The notes: generated from the letters alone by a model not told the origin. 64,000 bases of DNA from Adiantum capillus-veneris (GCA_014529385.2 CM043953.1:96684842-96748841), one strand, 5' to 3'; positions 10,700-21,412 are shown, counted from the first letter of the stretch. A program made the numbers and translations.

Positions 10700-12693
10700 C
10701 TATCTAATACACTCTTCTCTTCTTTCGGCAGGCTCCATATTCCAAGCATAAGTAATATGGAGCATAAGCAACTTGTCAAGAATTTGGAGACAGGCATGAA
10801 GAGTGCACACATGCATATTTATCAGAGGAATCGGTAGAATAAGATCCCAATTTGGATCTTCCATGTCTGGACTAGGGGGTACACTCTGGTTACAACTAAG
10901 GATACCTTGAAACCATTGTTGTATTGCTTTACCCAGTGTTTGTGTAGTGGACACACCTTTTGTAGAGTTGATTGTAGCTTTGCCACCCTTACCCTTACTG
11001 CCCTTTGACTTGATGGCCTTTGAATCCTTGCCCTCATTTCCTAATGAGACTTTACTGTGGGAGCAATAAATGCATGGAAAGAGGATCATTGCACCTTTCT
11101 TGCACCCAAACATACACTTGAGAGTTTTCAAGTCTCCTGCCAAATGCCACTCCACTTGGAACGTACCCAGAATTGAAACTTTCAATCATTGTCCTTCTTG
11201 TTATTTTTGAATGACATCAACGATTCGGGTGTGATTAAAATACCATTTGAGGGACTCATGTGTCTCATGTGGGAGATGAAAAGCTGCCAACCACCAAATA
11301 TTCTTCTTGGACTGAACACCTAAACAGGTGTTTCTCTTCTCGTTGGCATTCAGCTCGACATCGACATCCACCAAGGGTCTCTTTTCATAAGTGTAACACT
11401 TACCCTTTCGAGCCATTGACCTTTGATAATATGGCACTCATCAAGATTCATCACAAATATAACTTTGCCATCACAGTCTTCCTGTGTCAACCCATAAAAT
11501 CTGATCATTGACTCTTGGAGCTTCAACAAGTCAACATAGACATTATTGAACTCGTTGTAATGGAAGGATTTGCTCTCTTCTATTGGTAGGGAATCCTCCA
11601 CATATTGAAATTCACTCAACAAGCTTGCAACATCATTATTAGTGCACCTTTTTGCAACGTTGACACTATAAGGTGTTGGCAGCAACCTAAACAAACCTTT
11701 TGCTCTATGACCTAGTGTGACAATTCTATATAAAGCTTCATAGCCCTTGAAACTTATTCATGCGTTGTCACACACCTCCATCATCTCCTGAGATGACACA
11801 ATGCTCTTTAGCTCATTAAAACACTTCTGATGCAAAACATTAGCAATGACAGCATTGGATGGATCATCCAATAGCTCCACCAATTACTTTGGCTTGATGA
11901 TTGCTGCAATAGAGTATGTTCAGTCCTTTGAGCATCGGAATCGATTCCCACCATCATCTGAGCTAAGTTCATACATATTGAAATAATATTACAGAAACCT
12001 GCAAAAAATATAAGAAATTAGAAACTTGCATTTGTATTCCTATCGAGTTTGACAGATACGTTTCTTTAGAGCTCCACCGCTTGAAGATAGCATAGACATC
12101 GCATGTCTCTTGCACTTACAAATGTGGTAGCCCAATGGAATGTGTGTGAGATGATCGATTCACCGACGCATATTACATGCAATGTGTTGTAGTTGAACAT
12201 AATTGTCTAAACGATGCTCTTGCTCCATTTTTTGATGCTCTGTTTTTTTATTAAGCTTTGACAACTCGTCATTTAGTTGCTTTGTCTTCTCATTGGCTTC
12301 CTCTCTACCTTGCTAAATGTCTTTCATGTACTTCTCTTGCAATGATGAATAGGTAGCACAGAGATATTTCCTTGCTTCCCTTTCATTGACAAAAGCTAAA
12401 TATAATCTCCAGTAGTAGCCAAACAATTTGTCTCTCCCATCTCCAATAAAATGCAGTAGCTCAGTCACATTACAAAAAGGCGTTGATGCATTGGTCATTG
12501 GATCGCAAGGGTAAATATGGCCATCAACCCATAAGTTGATTGCCTTGCACCCAAGGTTCTGTAGTTGATCTCCAGCATTGGGATTAGATGTGCCAAGTTT
12601 CATAGTAGCGTACTCTTGCTCTAAATCAGTGTTTAATCGATATCGTTTTGCCTTGTTAGTAATGCCTTGCAGTGGTAGGGGATTGAATGACAT
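10700..12693 (-). pseudogene. DDE-transposase-like gene with coiled coil, broken
   Basis: On the minus strand, 12693-12313 encodes an N-terminal part with a TAG-interrupted coiled coil directly after it (EEANEKTKQLNDELSKLNKK, about 12300-12240). Further on, 11694-11350 contains GKVIFVMNLDECHIIKGQ, 11437-11201 contains IWWLAAFHLPHETHE, and 11185 onward contains VEWHLAGDLKTLKCMFGC followed by FPCIYC. An isolated LDE, then an AGDLK with a nearby CxxC zinc pair, resembles the first and second acidic positions of RNase H-fold DDE transposases of little-studied eukaryotic DNA elements. I cannot place a superfamily or the third acidic residue. Frame changes at about 11400 and stops near 11200 and 12310 make it inactive. 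It may be the autonomous gene of the element that carries the histone-like remnant. Confidence 0.45.
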
Positions 12694-12955
12694 TTGTGTT
12701 AGCTAATCAAGCAAATTAGAGAGAATGTGTAATGGTGACTGCTACAAGCAGGTGAAGGTGGCTATGGAGGAAAGAAGTGGGGAGTACTTAGAGATAGGAG
12801 AAAAGGATTATGTTGTGGAGGGAAGAAAGAGAGGGAGTGCAGCTCAATCTCCTTTGAATTCAAATTGTTGATCATGAGTGTAGAGAGAAATTCTCTTGCA
12901 CACAGAGGTAATGGAGTTTTCCATTGCTCTCAGCTGGAGCTGGAGTGGGAGAAGC

Positions 12956-12957
<2 letters not shown>

Positions 12958-12992
<35 letters not shown>
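12958..12992 (+). repeat. (GA)n microsatellite at right edge of foreign block
   Basis: About 17 GA units end directly where copia-1 integrase sequence resumes (ttggttgtttggcatatgc). In copia-2 the matching copia sequence has no GA tract, so the tract belongs to the inserted block or its target. Confidence 0.9.
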
Positions 12993-12996
<4 letters not shown>

Positions 12997-12997
12997 G

Positions 12998-14130
12998 TTG
13001 TTTGGCATATGCTTTGGTGCCACAAACACAGCGCAAAAATTTGGATGATAAGGTTGTCAAATGTATTTTTGTTGGTTATAGTGCTGAAAGCAAAGGTTAC
13101 AGGTTGTATCATCCGCAAACAAAGCGTATCTTGGTCTCATGGGATGTTGTGTTTGTGGAAGCTTCTCTTCAACCCTTGTTGTCATGTACTAGAGATAATA
13201 ATGTAAGCTCACAGGACATTTATGACACTTTGTTGCCTCTTTTCAGTGGTGGAAATTCAAACTTAATTTCGAATGAGGCAAATGTATAGCTATGGGGGTT
13301 TCTAAAAATGTTACAGATCATCCTATTTTACTGTTGCAAATATACATGATGTACTTGATGAGGAAAGGGTTGAAATTGAGCAGGCTAGAGGTATGCCAAA
13401 ATGGCTAGTACATACATTGCATGACAATAAATTGGATGCACCTTTAACTAGTTGTACTCATTAAGGATCTTGCCATGCATCTTATGCATCAAATTGTTAT
13501 GATTTGGCTGTGTCTAGCTTACATGATATTGAGGAACCTCTATCTTTTGATGAAGCACATAATTTAGAAAATTAGATGGCGGCCAACAATCAGAATATAA
13601 TGCACTTATAGAAAATGACACATGGATTTTATGTGATTTTCCTCCTCGCAAAAAGGCCATTGGTACAAAGTGGGTTTACAAGTTGAAACACAAACTAGAT
13701 AATGAGATCGATTGCTATAAGGCTCAACGTGTTGCAAAGGGTTATGCACAGCAAAAAGGCATAGATTATGAAGAGACTTTTTCTCCCACTTGCCCTATGA
13801 CTACAGTCTATTTGCTATGTGCATTGTTAGCTCATTTTGGGATGTACATTGATCAGACATTGTTACTGCTTTCTTGAATGGTGACATATTTGAGGAAGTT
13901 TATGTAACACAACCTCACGGTTCTGTCAAGAAAGGACAAGAGGAAAAGGTGTGCAAATGTAACAAAGCTTTGTATGGGTTGAAGAAATCTCTTCGTACTT
14001 GGTATGAGAAGATTGACACTCATTTGTTCAAACGAGGCTTTCGTAACAGTCCAATAGAAAGCACATTGTATGTAAAGGGTGAGGGTGATGTACTTCTCAT
14101 TGTGGTTCTTTATGTGGAAACCTTGCAGAC
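12998..14130 (+). pseudogene. copia-1 pol remnant: integrase C-terminus and reverse transcriptase
   Basis: 13002-13289 encodes the Ty1/copia integrase C-terminal segment (KCIFVGYSAESKGYRLY then ILVSWDVVF). Past stops near 13290, 13465 and 13575, reverse transcriptase begins with ENDTWILCDFPP and GTKWVYKLK, then KGYAQQKGIDYEETFSP. After a frameshift near 13860 it continues with AFLNGDIFEEVYVTQP and ALYGLKKS. At about 14118 the palm motif stops after LYV. The next codons read as the extreme C-terminus of RNase H (NLADLFTKALSREKLE), so the YVDD aspartates, thumb and most of RNase H are deleted. Together with gag and LTRs this identifies copia-1 as a dead member of the same family as copia-2. Confidence 0.85.
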
Positions 14131-14283
14131 CTTTTCACAAAGGCATTGTCTCGTGAGAAGCTTGAAGCTTTCCGCAAAGCTTTGGGCTTACTCCCCTTTG
14201 TGGACTGATCATGTCCTCAGGGCATGGCACTTCCATTTACTCATGTGCCAGCTCTCGTTCACCGCATCACTCCAGGGGGGATT

Positions 14284-14510
14284 TGTTACCATATACGTGT
14301 GGTAGTGATGTGTATGAGCACACTAGGACCGTCGGGGCATTTTTCCCCTCTTTAGGAGGTTTTTTCCATGGAGCATTGTATATACGCCCATCACTCTAGG
14401 GCTATCTATCTTTCCATTGCACACTAAGTAATACACTCTCTATTGTGTGCCTTGAGCTTCCTTCGTCTTCTCCAAGCTGTGTGCATTTCTCTACAACCCT
14501 AATTCCAACA
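14284..14510 (+). repeat. 3' LTR of copia-1
   Basis: It starts TGTTACC and ends AATTCCAACA, matching the LTR at 2598-2825. A purine-rich tract with six Gs lies immediately upstream. Confidence 0.9.
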
Positions 14511-15648
14511 ATAGCTAACCTAAAAATTCTCGATCTACTAAAATCCTATGTAACGGAAGTAGATCAAAGATCCCAATGGGAGAAGCACTTACCCTTAGTG
14601 GAGTATGCCTACAATAATATTGTACATACTTCCACGGGAAAAGCACCTTTTCAGATAATGGAGGGAAGATCAAAAAGTCCCTGCTACTTAAGGTACACGG
14701 GAAGATCTTTGCTGCAGATGAGTATAGCCGAGACCTACAAGAATCTTTTCAAAAGATTAAGGATGCTATCTCTATCTCACAGCAAAGGCAAAAGGCTGTT
14801 GTTGACAAGCACAGAAGAGCCCAAGTCTTTAAAGAAAATGATTGGGTCTTACTCAAATTTCCCAAGGCTCGATTAAGGCACACAACGGGCAAGAATCCTA
14901 CGAGACACCAAAAGTACTATGCTAAGATAGCAAAAAGGTATTATGGTCCCTTCCAGATTCATAGGCCAATCAATGAGATGGCCTATCAACTCAAGTTGCC
15001 CAGCCATTGGCTCATACACAATGCTTTTCATGTGAGCCTATTAAAGCCTTACAAAGGAGAGCCACCTCAAGAACCTACTATTGAAGACCCACCGGAGATT
15101 GAGGACAAAGAAGAGGTGCTGCAGCCCGAGTCCATCCTCCGACATGAAAACAAGGTAGTAAGAGGGTGTAAGACTATTCGACAATATCTTTTTAAATTTA
15201 AGAATTATCCTTTTGAAGATGCTAGATGGATGCAAGGCATACAACTAAAGGATAACCTAAAACTTGTCAATGCTTTCAACGCTTCCCAAGAGTAAGCAAA
15301 TGTACAAATGTTAAAAATGAACAAATTTTTTGTCTTATAAGACTCTCTTTTTCTTTATTGTGCAAAAATGTGAAGTAGTATGCATGCTTAGATCAAGCTT
15401 GCGGAGACGACGTCTCCCAAACACCAAGTAGAGCTTGTCACTCTACTATGGAAGATTGATAAGACTAATGTGCAGACATGCTTGCGGCAGCTTAGGCTCT
15501 CAAGTGCCAAATGGACTAGTCATCCATTCTGGAATGATGTCGTAGGGTAACATAGGGATCCTCTACCCGCTAGGAAAAGGACTAATGAATATGCTTTATC
15601 TTCTCTACCCCATAGTCGAGGATGACTATGATTTCAAGAGAGAGGTAA
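14511..15648 (+). pseudogene. Ty3/gypsy chromovirus 3' pol fragment with chromodomain
   Basis: The fragment starts abruptly after the copia-1 LTR with the end of a Ty3/gypsy integrase core (WEKHLPLVEYAYNN, STGKAPFQIMEG). After a frameshift near 14700 it continues through the integrase C-terminal region (VLLKFPKARLRH, KYYAKIAKRYYGPF, LKLPSHWLIHNAFHVSLLKP). It ends with a chromodomain at about 15110-15290 (EEVLQPESILRH, then YLFKFKNYPFEDARWM) and a stop at about 15295. Chromodomains fused to integrase mark chromoviruses, where they steer integration to particular chromatin. The untranslated tail has a purine-rich tract at about 15633-15648. The element is 5'-truncated and frameshifted. Confidence 0.85.
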
Positions 15649-16245
15649 TGTCATAATAACTAATATCTAATTCTCCTAAATGATTTTCTCATGTTAAACT
15701 GATCATTTAATATGGGGAAGTGCCAGGGGAGAAAAAGCTAGAATATTGGTTAAGCTGGCAGACCGGCCACAGTAGGGATCCAAAGGGGGGGCCATCTGCA
15801 AAAGAGCAAGGTGCAACAATGGGCTTAAAAGACTCTAAGGTTCAGCCCATTAAGACTTCCAAAATGCTAAGGTTCCAAAATTCAAAGGTTGTGTCCAAAG
15901 GTCAAACGCTAGGGTGTCCCAAAAAGTCTTCTCAAGTCCTACATAGGAGGGGGCAAGCCCAAGAAGTAGGGATGAGAGAGAAACTCACACATGCCCACAC
16001 ACACACAAGCTACCTTTACACAAAGGGAATGAGGGACACATGTCAGCTCCCTAGCCCAGATGCCCACAAGGTGTACTCAAATCCTATTGGATGGCCTTGG
16101 AGGTGGATCAATGAGAATTAGGCTAGAGTAAATCTAGTTTAATTAATTTAAAAACACTTAATAAAAGAACCAATAAGAATTAAGCTCTCTAGAAGACTCT
16201 TGGACAGTCTCCCAAGGGGTCCAATGAGCATTCAGCATCCCAATG
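15649..16245 (+). repeat. Probable partial LTR of the chromovirus
   Basis: After the polypurine-like tract CAAGAGAGAGGTAA the sequence TGTCATAATAACTAATA begins in the way many chromovirus LTRs begin. No second copy is in the window, so the length and right end are uncertain. No gene is seen here. Confidence 0.4.
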
Positions 16246-16251
16246 GCTTGC

Positions 16252-16287
16252 CGTTGTGTGTGTTTTCGAGCAACCCTAATTCCAACA
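16252..16287 (+). repeat. Fragment of the copia-1/copia-2 LTR 3' end
   Basis: The stretch GTGTGTTTTCGAGCAACCCT and the following AATTCCAACA match the last 30 or so bases of the copia-1 and copia-2 LTRs. The rest of that LTR is absent. It marks another broken copy. Confidence 0.6.
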
Positions 16288-16539
16288 TCATGCACTACTA
16301 GCTCAGGAGTCTTTAAACTTTCCAATTGTATAGAGCGCTTAAGCAGCTTCTATGAGTTTTTTGCACATCTCCATCCATTTGATTTTGAGTTCAGGATGCG
16401 GACAGGTCAGAAGTATTTGTTCCAATGTTTGGTTGTTCTTCAATCTCGCCGTGTAGGCTTGCATAATAGCATCTAAATGCTCATTCACCTTCTCCCACCC
16501 CTACACCACCCATGTGAATGATGAAACTAGAGCTTGCAT

Positions 16540-16541
<2 letters not shown>

Positions 16542-16632
<91 letters not shown>
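16542..16632 (+). repeat. (TG)n microsatellite
   Basis: About 45 uninterrupted TG units lie next to a purine-rich stretch (16640-16770) that leads into the (GA)n end of LINE-1. Confidence 0.98.
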
Positions 16633-16633
<1 letters not shown>

Positions 16634-16767
16634 TGCAGAGGGGATATAGAAGAGAGGGAGGAGGGGGTGAGCGTGCTAGGTGGTAGAGTGAGGGATAGGG
16701 GGAGAGAGGAAGAGATGGAGGGAGAGTGGAGAGAGGGATGTAGTGAGAGTAAAGGTAGAGGAAAGCG

Positions 16768-16770
<3 letters not shown>

Positions 16771-16807
<37 letters not shown>
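16771..16807 (+). repeat. (GA)n tract at the 3' end of LINE-1
   Basis: Read on the LINE strand this is a (CT)n tail after the hairpin at 16829-16844. It is about 37 bp long. Confidence 0.9.
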
Positions 16808-16810
<3 letters not shown>

Positions 16811-16828
16811 TTCTATTATCATCCTCGG

Positions 16829-16844
16829 AGGTCAAATATGACCT
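16829..16844 (-). other. 3'-terminal hairpin of LINE-1
   Basis: On the LINE strand AGGTCA-TATT-TGACCT forms a perfect 6-bp stem with a 4-base loop, about 20 bases before the (CT)n tail. The same hairpin is at the end of LINE-2b, and a variant is at the ends of LINE-A, B and C. Confidence 0.85.
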
Positions 16845-16913
16845 ATGGGACCAAATGAACATGTCACGTGGTGTGAGTGGAGGTCATAAGTGACTCTCAA
16901 TGCTCAAAAATGG

Positions 16914-19900
16914 CTAAAATGAGCATCGCAATAGAGAGTCCACATCGTGGTTGGGAGAGGAAGGTATGTAGGAGAGCTCATGGCTGAATATATGGGGAAA
17001 AGAGGACCTAATGTGGTCAAAAGCTGAGCACTCAAGTAGTGTGTGGTACTCACTCTCTCGCACTTGACGAGGGCATAAGGTGCAAAGTCGATGAGACTCC
17101 TTGCTAGTGCCCCAACGTCCTGTCTTGCAGCGTAGAGAATGGGAGCTAAGACGAATGGAGGCAATGGTGTGGATTGCACTCAATGGGATGGGCTCAAGGA
17201 TGTAGGGATGGGTTCGGTTATCGCGTTTGGAGAAGAAGAGAGATTTGTAGTTTGGGGCAATGTGTGCGGTGTAATGGCTGAAGCAAGAACCTCCAGATTT
17301 CTCCCAAGCCGTGATACATTGGCGTTGTAAGAAGGCCTCATTAACTTGGGAGTCAATCGACGCATCCTTGACCAAGTGACATGCATCCCATCTTCCAAAC
17401 CATTTCTTGATGTCAAGCATCCACCCTGAACTTAGTATTTTGCTCTTGCATGTCTTTTGGACATTTTGACTTGCTTCATATGAGATTCTAGGAAGCCGAT
17501 ACAAAGGGTTACGTTGTGTCTTAAGCATGTACTCCACAACCCTTTGCATGCCCAAGACCTCAATGGGAAGCGATCCCGAATCAAGAAGTAAGAGCAGGTA
17601 GGGTGTTTGTGTCTTGACTTGGAGAAAGTTGGTGAGAAAACACTTTTGGACATTCTCAAATTCTTTCCAAGTAGACTTCCCGATGCTACCACCCCACACC
17701 TCCACTCCATAAAGAAGCACCGGTGTCACCAATGTGTCAAAGAGGTACTTTTTGAGAGCCCAACACTTGATCTCTCCAGCATTGCACATGTTCTCAAATG
17801 CATAATAATCCCTCTTTCCGGCTTCCAAGCGATGCATTGCACAATCCTTCCATCTATGATTGGATGGAACCTCAAGGCCAAGGTACTTGAAGCTATCTAC
17901 CACTTCAAGTTGCTCATTGTTGTATACAATGCATGGATTTTCATCATTGAGGGTCTTTACAAGCATAACCTTGGTTTTGGATCCATTCATGATCAGCCCG
18001 CTATGTAGGCAAAAGTGTTCCAAGACACTCATAAGCTTTATTTCATCTTCTAAGGTATGTGCCAAGAGCACTACATCATCGGCATAAAGCAAAAGCATGA
18101 TCATCGCATTTTCTATCTTAACCTCTTCTATGCCTTCTTGTTGCATAAAATCAAGAACCATGCATTCCAATTCATCAATGAGTAGCCCAAAGAGGGTTGT
18201 AGGAAAGTGGGCATCCTTGTTTGACACCAATGGTGCTTGCAAAAAATTCTGAAAGTCCATCTCCCATACGTGGTCAACATATCACTTTTTGGTAGATGCA
18301 AAAGACTACATGCATAAATTCTCTCTGCACTTGAAGGCTTTGCATACATCTCCAAAGATTTTCTCGCGGTACCATGTCAAAAGCTTTCTTGAAATCCACA
18401 AAGCAACAATACAACTTTTTTCCTTTTAATCAAGACGCTTCCATAAGAACTCGAAGAGTGACAAGGTGATCAATAGTGCTATGATGCTTTCGAAAACCTC
18501 ATTGGCCTAGCGCACGTTTGCCATTCTTTTCAGCCCATACACTTATCTTCATCTCCATGATACATCCAAATAACTTTGCCATCAAAGAACCAACCATTAT
18601 AGTGCGATAGTTGTTCACATTGTTTACATCTCCTCCTTTGTGCAAAGGTTTGATCCAATTTTCACTCCAATCATGAGGCATGCCATGCTGAAGTGCATGA
18701 CCTTAAACATATCGCATATCCAATATCGTGTTTTCTTGCTTGTCTATTTTATTTCTTGACACCTTGAAGGTCCCCTGCCTTGCGGGTAGCAAGTTTCTCA
18801 AGTGCGCAACATACATCTTCAATGGTAAAGAAGGGAGGCATAGACGGAAGGGAGATACAACACTCCATCTTATCAACATTGGGTTGCTCCTAGAGGTTCT
18901 TGCAATGCGTATACATATCCTCAAGAGTCAAGTCACCAAAGCTCTCAACACGCTTGCCTTTTAGATTTTGCCAAAACTTGCCACATGCAGGCTTTCTCTT
19001 GCGCTAAAAGAAGTTGTTTTTTGACTTACCACCTTCTCCTCTTTTTTTGAACAAGTGCTTTGTATGTGTGTGAATGTTCCAAGGAACCTTCCTTGTCTTT
19101 GCTTGCATCCAACCTTAGCAAGTGTTTTCGGGCTTGACTACATTCCATGTCGAACCATTTCTTCTTGGTGCTACCCTTCTTAGATCTTTTGCAAGACATG
19201 TTTTTCACCGAAAAGCATTCCCTCACACAAGAGAAAATTACTTCCTTAAAAACTTTTCACTTGCATTCTAATGTTGGGCTCTCTTGATGCTTTGTCATTC
19301 TTAACATTTGGTCCACCATATCAACATACATAAGTGCTCGTTTGAAGACTAGACGTAGGTACAAATGATTCACATCATGATTGGAGGCTACATGCTCGGG
19401 TCTTTTACCACACTTGAGGTCAATATATAGCATCCTATAATCCGATTCCGAATTCCATTCACCAAGTGTAAATCTTTGTATGCATTCTAGAGTGGCTTCC
19501 GAAAACAACATATAGTCGATCACACTATCACCATTGTGCTTTCTGCATGTAAAGTCATTGGTGCCTTGCCATAAAGATACACCATTTGCAATGAGCATTC
19601 CGGTACTATTGCACATATGTGGAAGTGACTTTGCATAGTGATCCAATTCTTTTGCATCATTAGAACTTCGATTATACATGTATGAGTCATCCATTCTTCT
19701 TGAGACATGCGGAGTGTCAACTTGTTGTGTGTCGTGTTGTAACGTATTTGTGCGAGCATTCATGTCTCCAAAGACAATGACTTCACCTTGGTCTTTGTAA
19801 TGAACAATGCCTTCCTCTAGTTCAGAAAAGGGTTGATCTCTATCCATATCCAAGTGAGCATAAAAGTTGGATTCATAGTGAGGAATGTAGCAACCAACCA

Positions 19901-20205
19901 CAAACATGACTTGACCATTGGGTGGGCTGATTTTCAGCCATAAGTAGCGTTTATACTTATCTTCTTTGATAATGGAAACATCTTTCAAACACTTTTTGAT
20001 CATACATGCTATGCCTCTTTGGCCTCTACGTTGCTTTGCATTTTTGGTCCACATCAAAGAATGCATAAATCCAAGAATTCATTGCGCATCATGCTCCGAT
20101 GTTTCGACAAGAAGTATCACATCGGAGTCATTGGTAAGCTCATCAATGCCAATTCCCGCATTCCATGGATAGCCGTTACAATTCCAAAAGGTTATTCGCA
20201 AGCGT
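16914..20205 (-). pseudogene. LINE-1 ORF2 remnant: endonuclease and reverse transcriptase
   Basis: This encodes the polyprotein that nicks DNA and copies LINE RNA into it. The endonuclease starts near 20205 with FWNCNG, has the ETSEH acidic motif, a stop (TGA, about 20085), GDMNARTN around 19755 and a conserved DYMLF segment. A linker follows (19226-19026). Reverse transcriptase fingers lie at 18681-18499 (KPLHKGGDVNNVNNYRTI). The palm with YADD is in 18260-16914 (LLLYADDVVLLAHT). A C-terminal zinc motif LCTLCPRQVRESEYHTLLEC (CX2CX9HX4C) follows. Frame breaks between blocks, for example at about 19250, 18500 and 18260, make the copy inactive. The longest open block is 448 residues. Confidence 0.9.
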
Positions 20206-20272
20206 GAGTTGGTTTCATAGATCATGTGTCCCTATTTGTTGGGTGTACTTGCATCCTCCTCAAGTGACTTTT

Positions 20273-20274
<2 letters not shown>

Positions 20275-20334
<60 letters not shown>
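20275..20334 (+). repeat. (GA)n tract at the 5' edge of LINE-1
   Basis: A 60-bp pure GA run lies directly upstream of the truncated 5' end of LINE-1. It has the same polarity as the 3' tract at 16771-16807. Confidence 0.95.
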
Positions 20335-20338
<4 letters not shown>

Positions 20339-20600
20339 AGAGGGGGATTGAGGAGGGAGGGAAGAGGTGAGAGAGAATGGAGAAAGGGAGTGAGAGATAG
20401 GGAGGTGAAAGAAAAATGGGGATAAGAGAGAGGGAGGGTTGGATGCATATGTGGACATCTAAAGGACAAGAGAGCACTAATAAAAGCAAAAAAAAAATGA
20501 GAATCTCAAATGAGTCATCTCTATATATTATCCCCTTCATTTGTTTGCACGCCTATAAATACATTGACACAAGCTACATTTTCCTTAGAGAAGAGAAGAG

Positions 20601-20631
<31 letters not shown>

Positions 20632-21020
20632 AGAAGAAGAAGAAGAAGAAGAAAAGAGAAGAGAGAGGAGAGAATATGAGGCAGAGAGGAGATAGGGAGC
20701 ATGAGAGAGAAAGGAGAGGAAAGGGAGGAGAGAGAAAGAGAGAGGGGATAAAAGAAAGAGAGATGGAGAAGAGAAGAGAGAGAAAGATGGACTAATAAAA
20801 AAATATTGTGGTATAAGGGCAATAGAAATATCACTATTGTCCCCTCATAAACCCTCTGTTTGTTTTGTTTAGGGAGAAAGAGGAAGAAGAAATAACCAAA
20901 AAGAAAGAAAGAGAGGGGTATTAGGGACAATAGCAATATCGCTAGTGTCTCCTCTCAATTTTCCCTTTCTTTATTTATTTTTTAAGTATCTTCCTCTCCC
21001 TCATTTTACACCTCTCTCTT

Positions 21021-21064
<44 letters not shown>

Positions 21065-21349
21065 TCTTCTTCTTCTCACTCTTTCAACCCAAAAAAAGAG
21101 GGGATATGTGAAGGGAGAACTAGTGCTCCTTCATATACCCCTCCTTTTTATACAAAAAAATATTATTCACCTCGCATACCTTCCTCTTCCTCTCTTACCT
21201 CTCCTTGTTTTAGTATTTCAAGCTCTCTCCAACACATATAAAAGGAGGAAGAGAGAAAGGAGAGACCATTTGCTATTGTTGCAGAAAGCAATGTATGGTC
21301 TCTCACCTTCTCTATCCTACACTCCCCTCTTCTTGCTCTCCCTCTGTCG

Positions 21350-21351
<2 letters not shown>
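20335..21351. other. Purine-to-pyrimidine switch region with hairpins between two LINEs
   Basis: No gene is supported. The + strand is almost all purine at 20335-20800, including (GA)n at about 20608-20630 and (GAA)n at about 20630-20652. It then switches to mostly pyrimidine from about 20950, including (CT)n at 21011-21060. Four hairpins are visible at 20817-20843, 20924-20952, 21100-21142 and 21260-21304. Long Ser/Leu- or Arg/Glu-rich open frames here are repeat artefacts. Confidence 0.6.

Positions 21352-21411
<60 letters not shown>
21352..21411 (+). repeat. (CT)n tract at the 5' edge of LINE-2a
   Basis: A 60-bp CT run lies immediately 5' of LINE-2a. Its polarity matches the tail at the LINE-2b 3' end (27483-27547). 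Confidence 0.95.

Positions 21412-21412
<1 letters not shown>

Larger units (their letters stand above)
4200..12957. mobile_element. Foreign block inside copia-1 (unclassified, probably a nested DNA element)
   Basis: Copia-1 stops after gag near 4200 and resumes in the integrase C-terminus right after a (GA)n tract at 12958-12992. The 8.8 kb between has no copia similarity. It holds acidic-protein remnants on + (4774-7404), a foldback repeat (8062-8375), an H3-like histone remnant on - (8592-9355) and a DDE-transposase-like remnant on - (10700-12693). I could not find terminal inverted repeats or a target duplication, so the boundaries and the single-element interpretation are inference. Several independent insertions are possible. 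Confidence 0.4.
2598..14510 (+). mobile_element. copia-1: decayed Ty1/copia retrotransposon, interrupted by a foreign block
   Basis: Two similar LTRs of about 228 bp (2598-2825 and 14284-14510) both begin TGTTACC and end CTAATTCCAACA. An initiator-Met-type primer binding site follows the left LTR, and a G-rich polypurine tract (about 14274-14283) precedes the right one. Between them are gag (3173 to about 4180), then about 8.8 kb of unrelated sequence, then the integrase C-terminus and reverse transcriptase (12998-14130). Order and strand are those of Ty1/copia. The 5-bp flanks (TCATG on the left, ATAGC on the right) do not match, so the ends may come from recombination or the target duplication has decayed. 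Frameshifts and stops make it non-autonomous. It belongs to the same family as copia-2 at 29.9-34.2 kb. Confidence 0.85.
16808..20274 (-). mobile_element. LINE-1: 5'-truncated non-LTR retrotransposon
   Basis: The minus-strand order is AP endonuclease, reverse transcriptase and C-terminal zinc motif, then a short 3' untranslated region with a conserved hairpin and a (CT)n tail. ORF1 is missing, so the copy is truncated at about 20270 directly against a second (GA)n tract (20275-20334). The flanking DNA on both sides is GA-rich. It is the same family as LINE-2a/2b on the other strand. Confidence 0.9.

Noticed and set aside
4200-12957. Insertion of a giant-virus relative, suggested by a histone-like gene with unknown neighbours
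   Set aside because: No viral hallmark gene (capsid, polymerase, packaging ATPase) is recognisable. A transposase-like remnant is more in keeping with a DNA transposon.
16527-16862. Long Ser/Leu- and His/Thr-rich open frames over microsatellites (also 20222-21441 and 50262-50573)
   Set aside because: Dinucleotide repeats have no stops in several frames. Composition and overlap on both strands show these are artefacts, not proteins.
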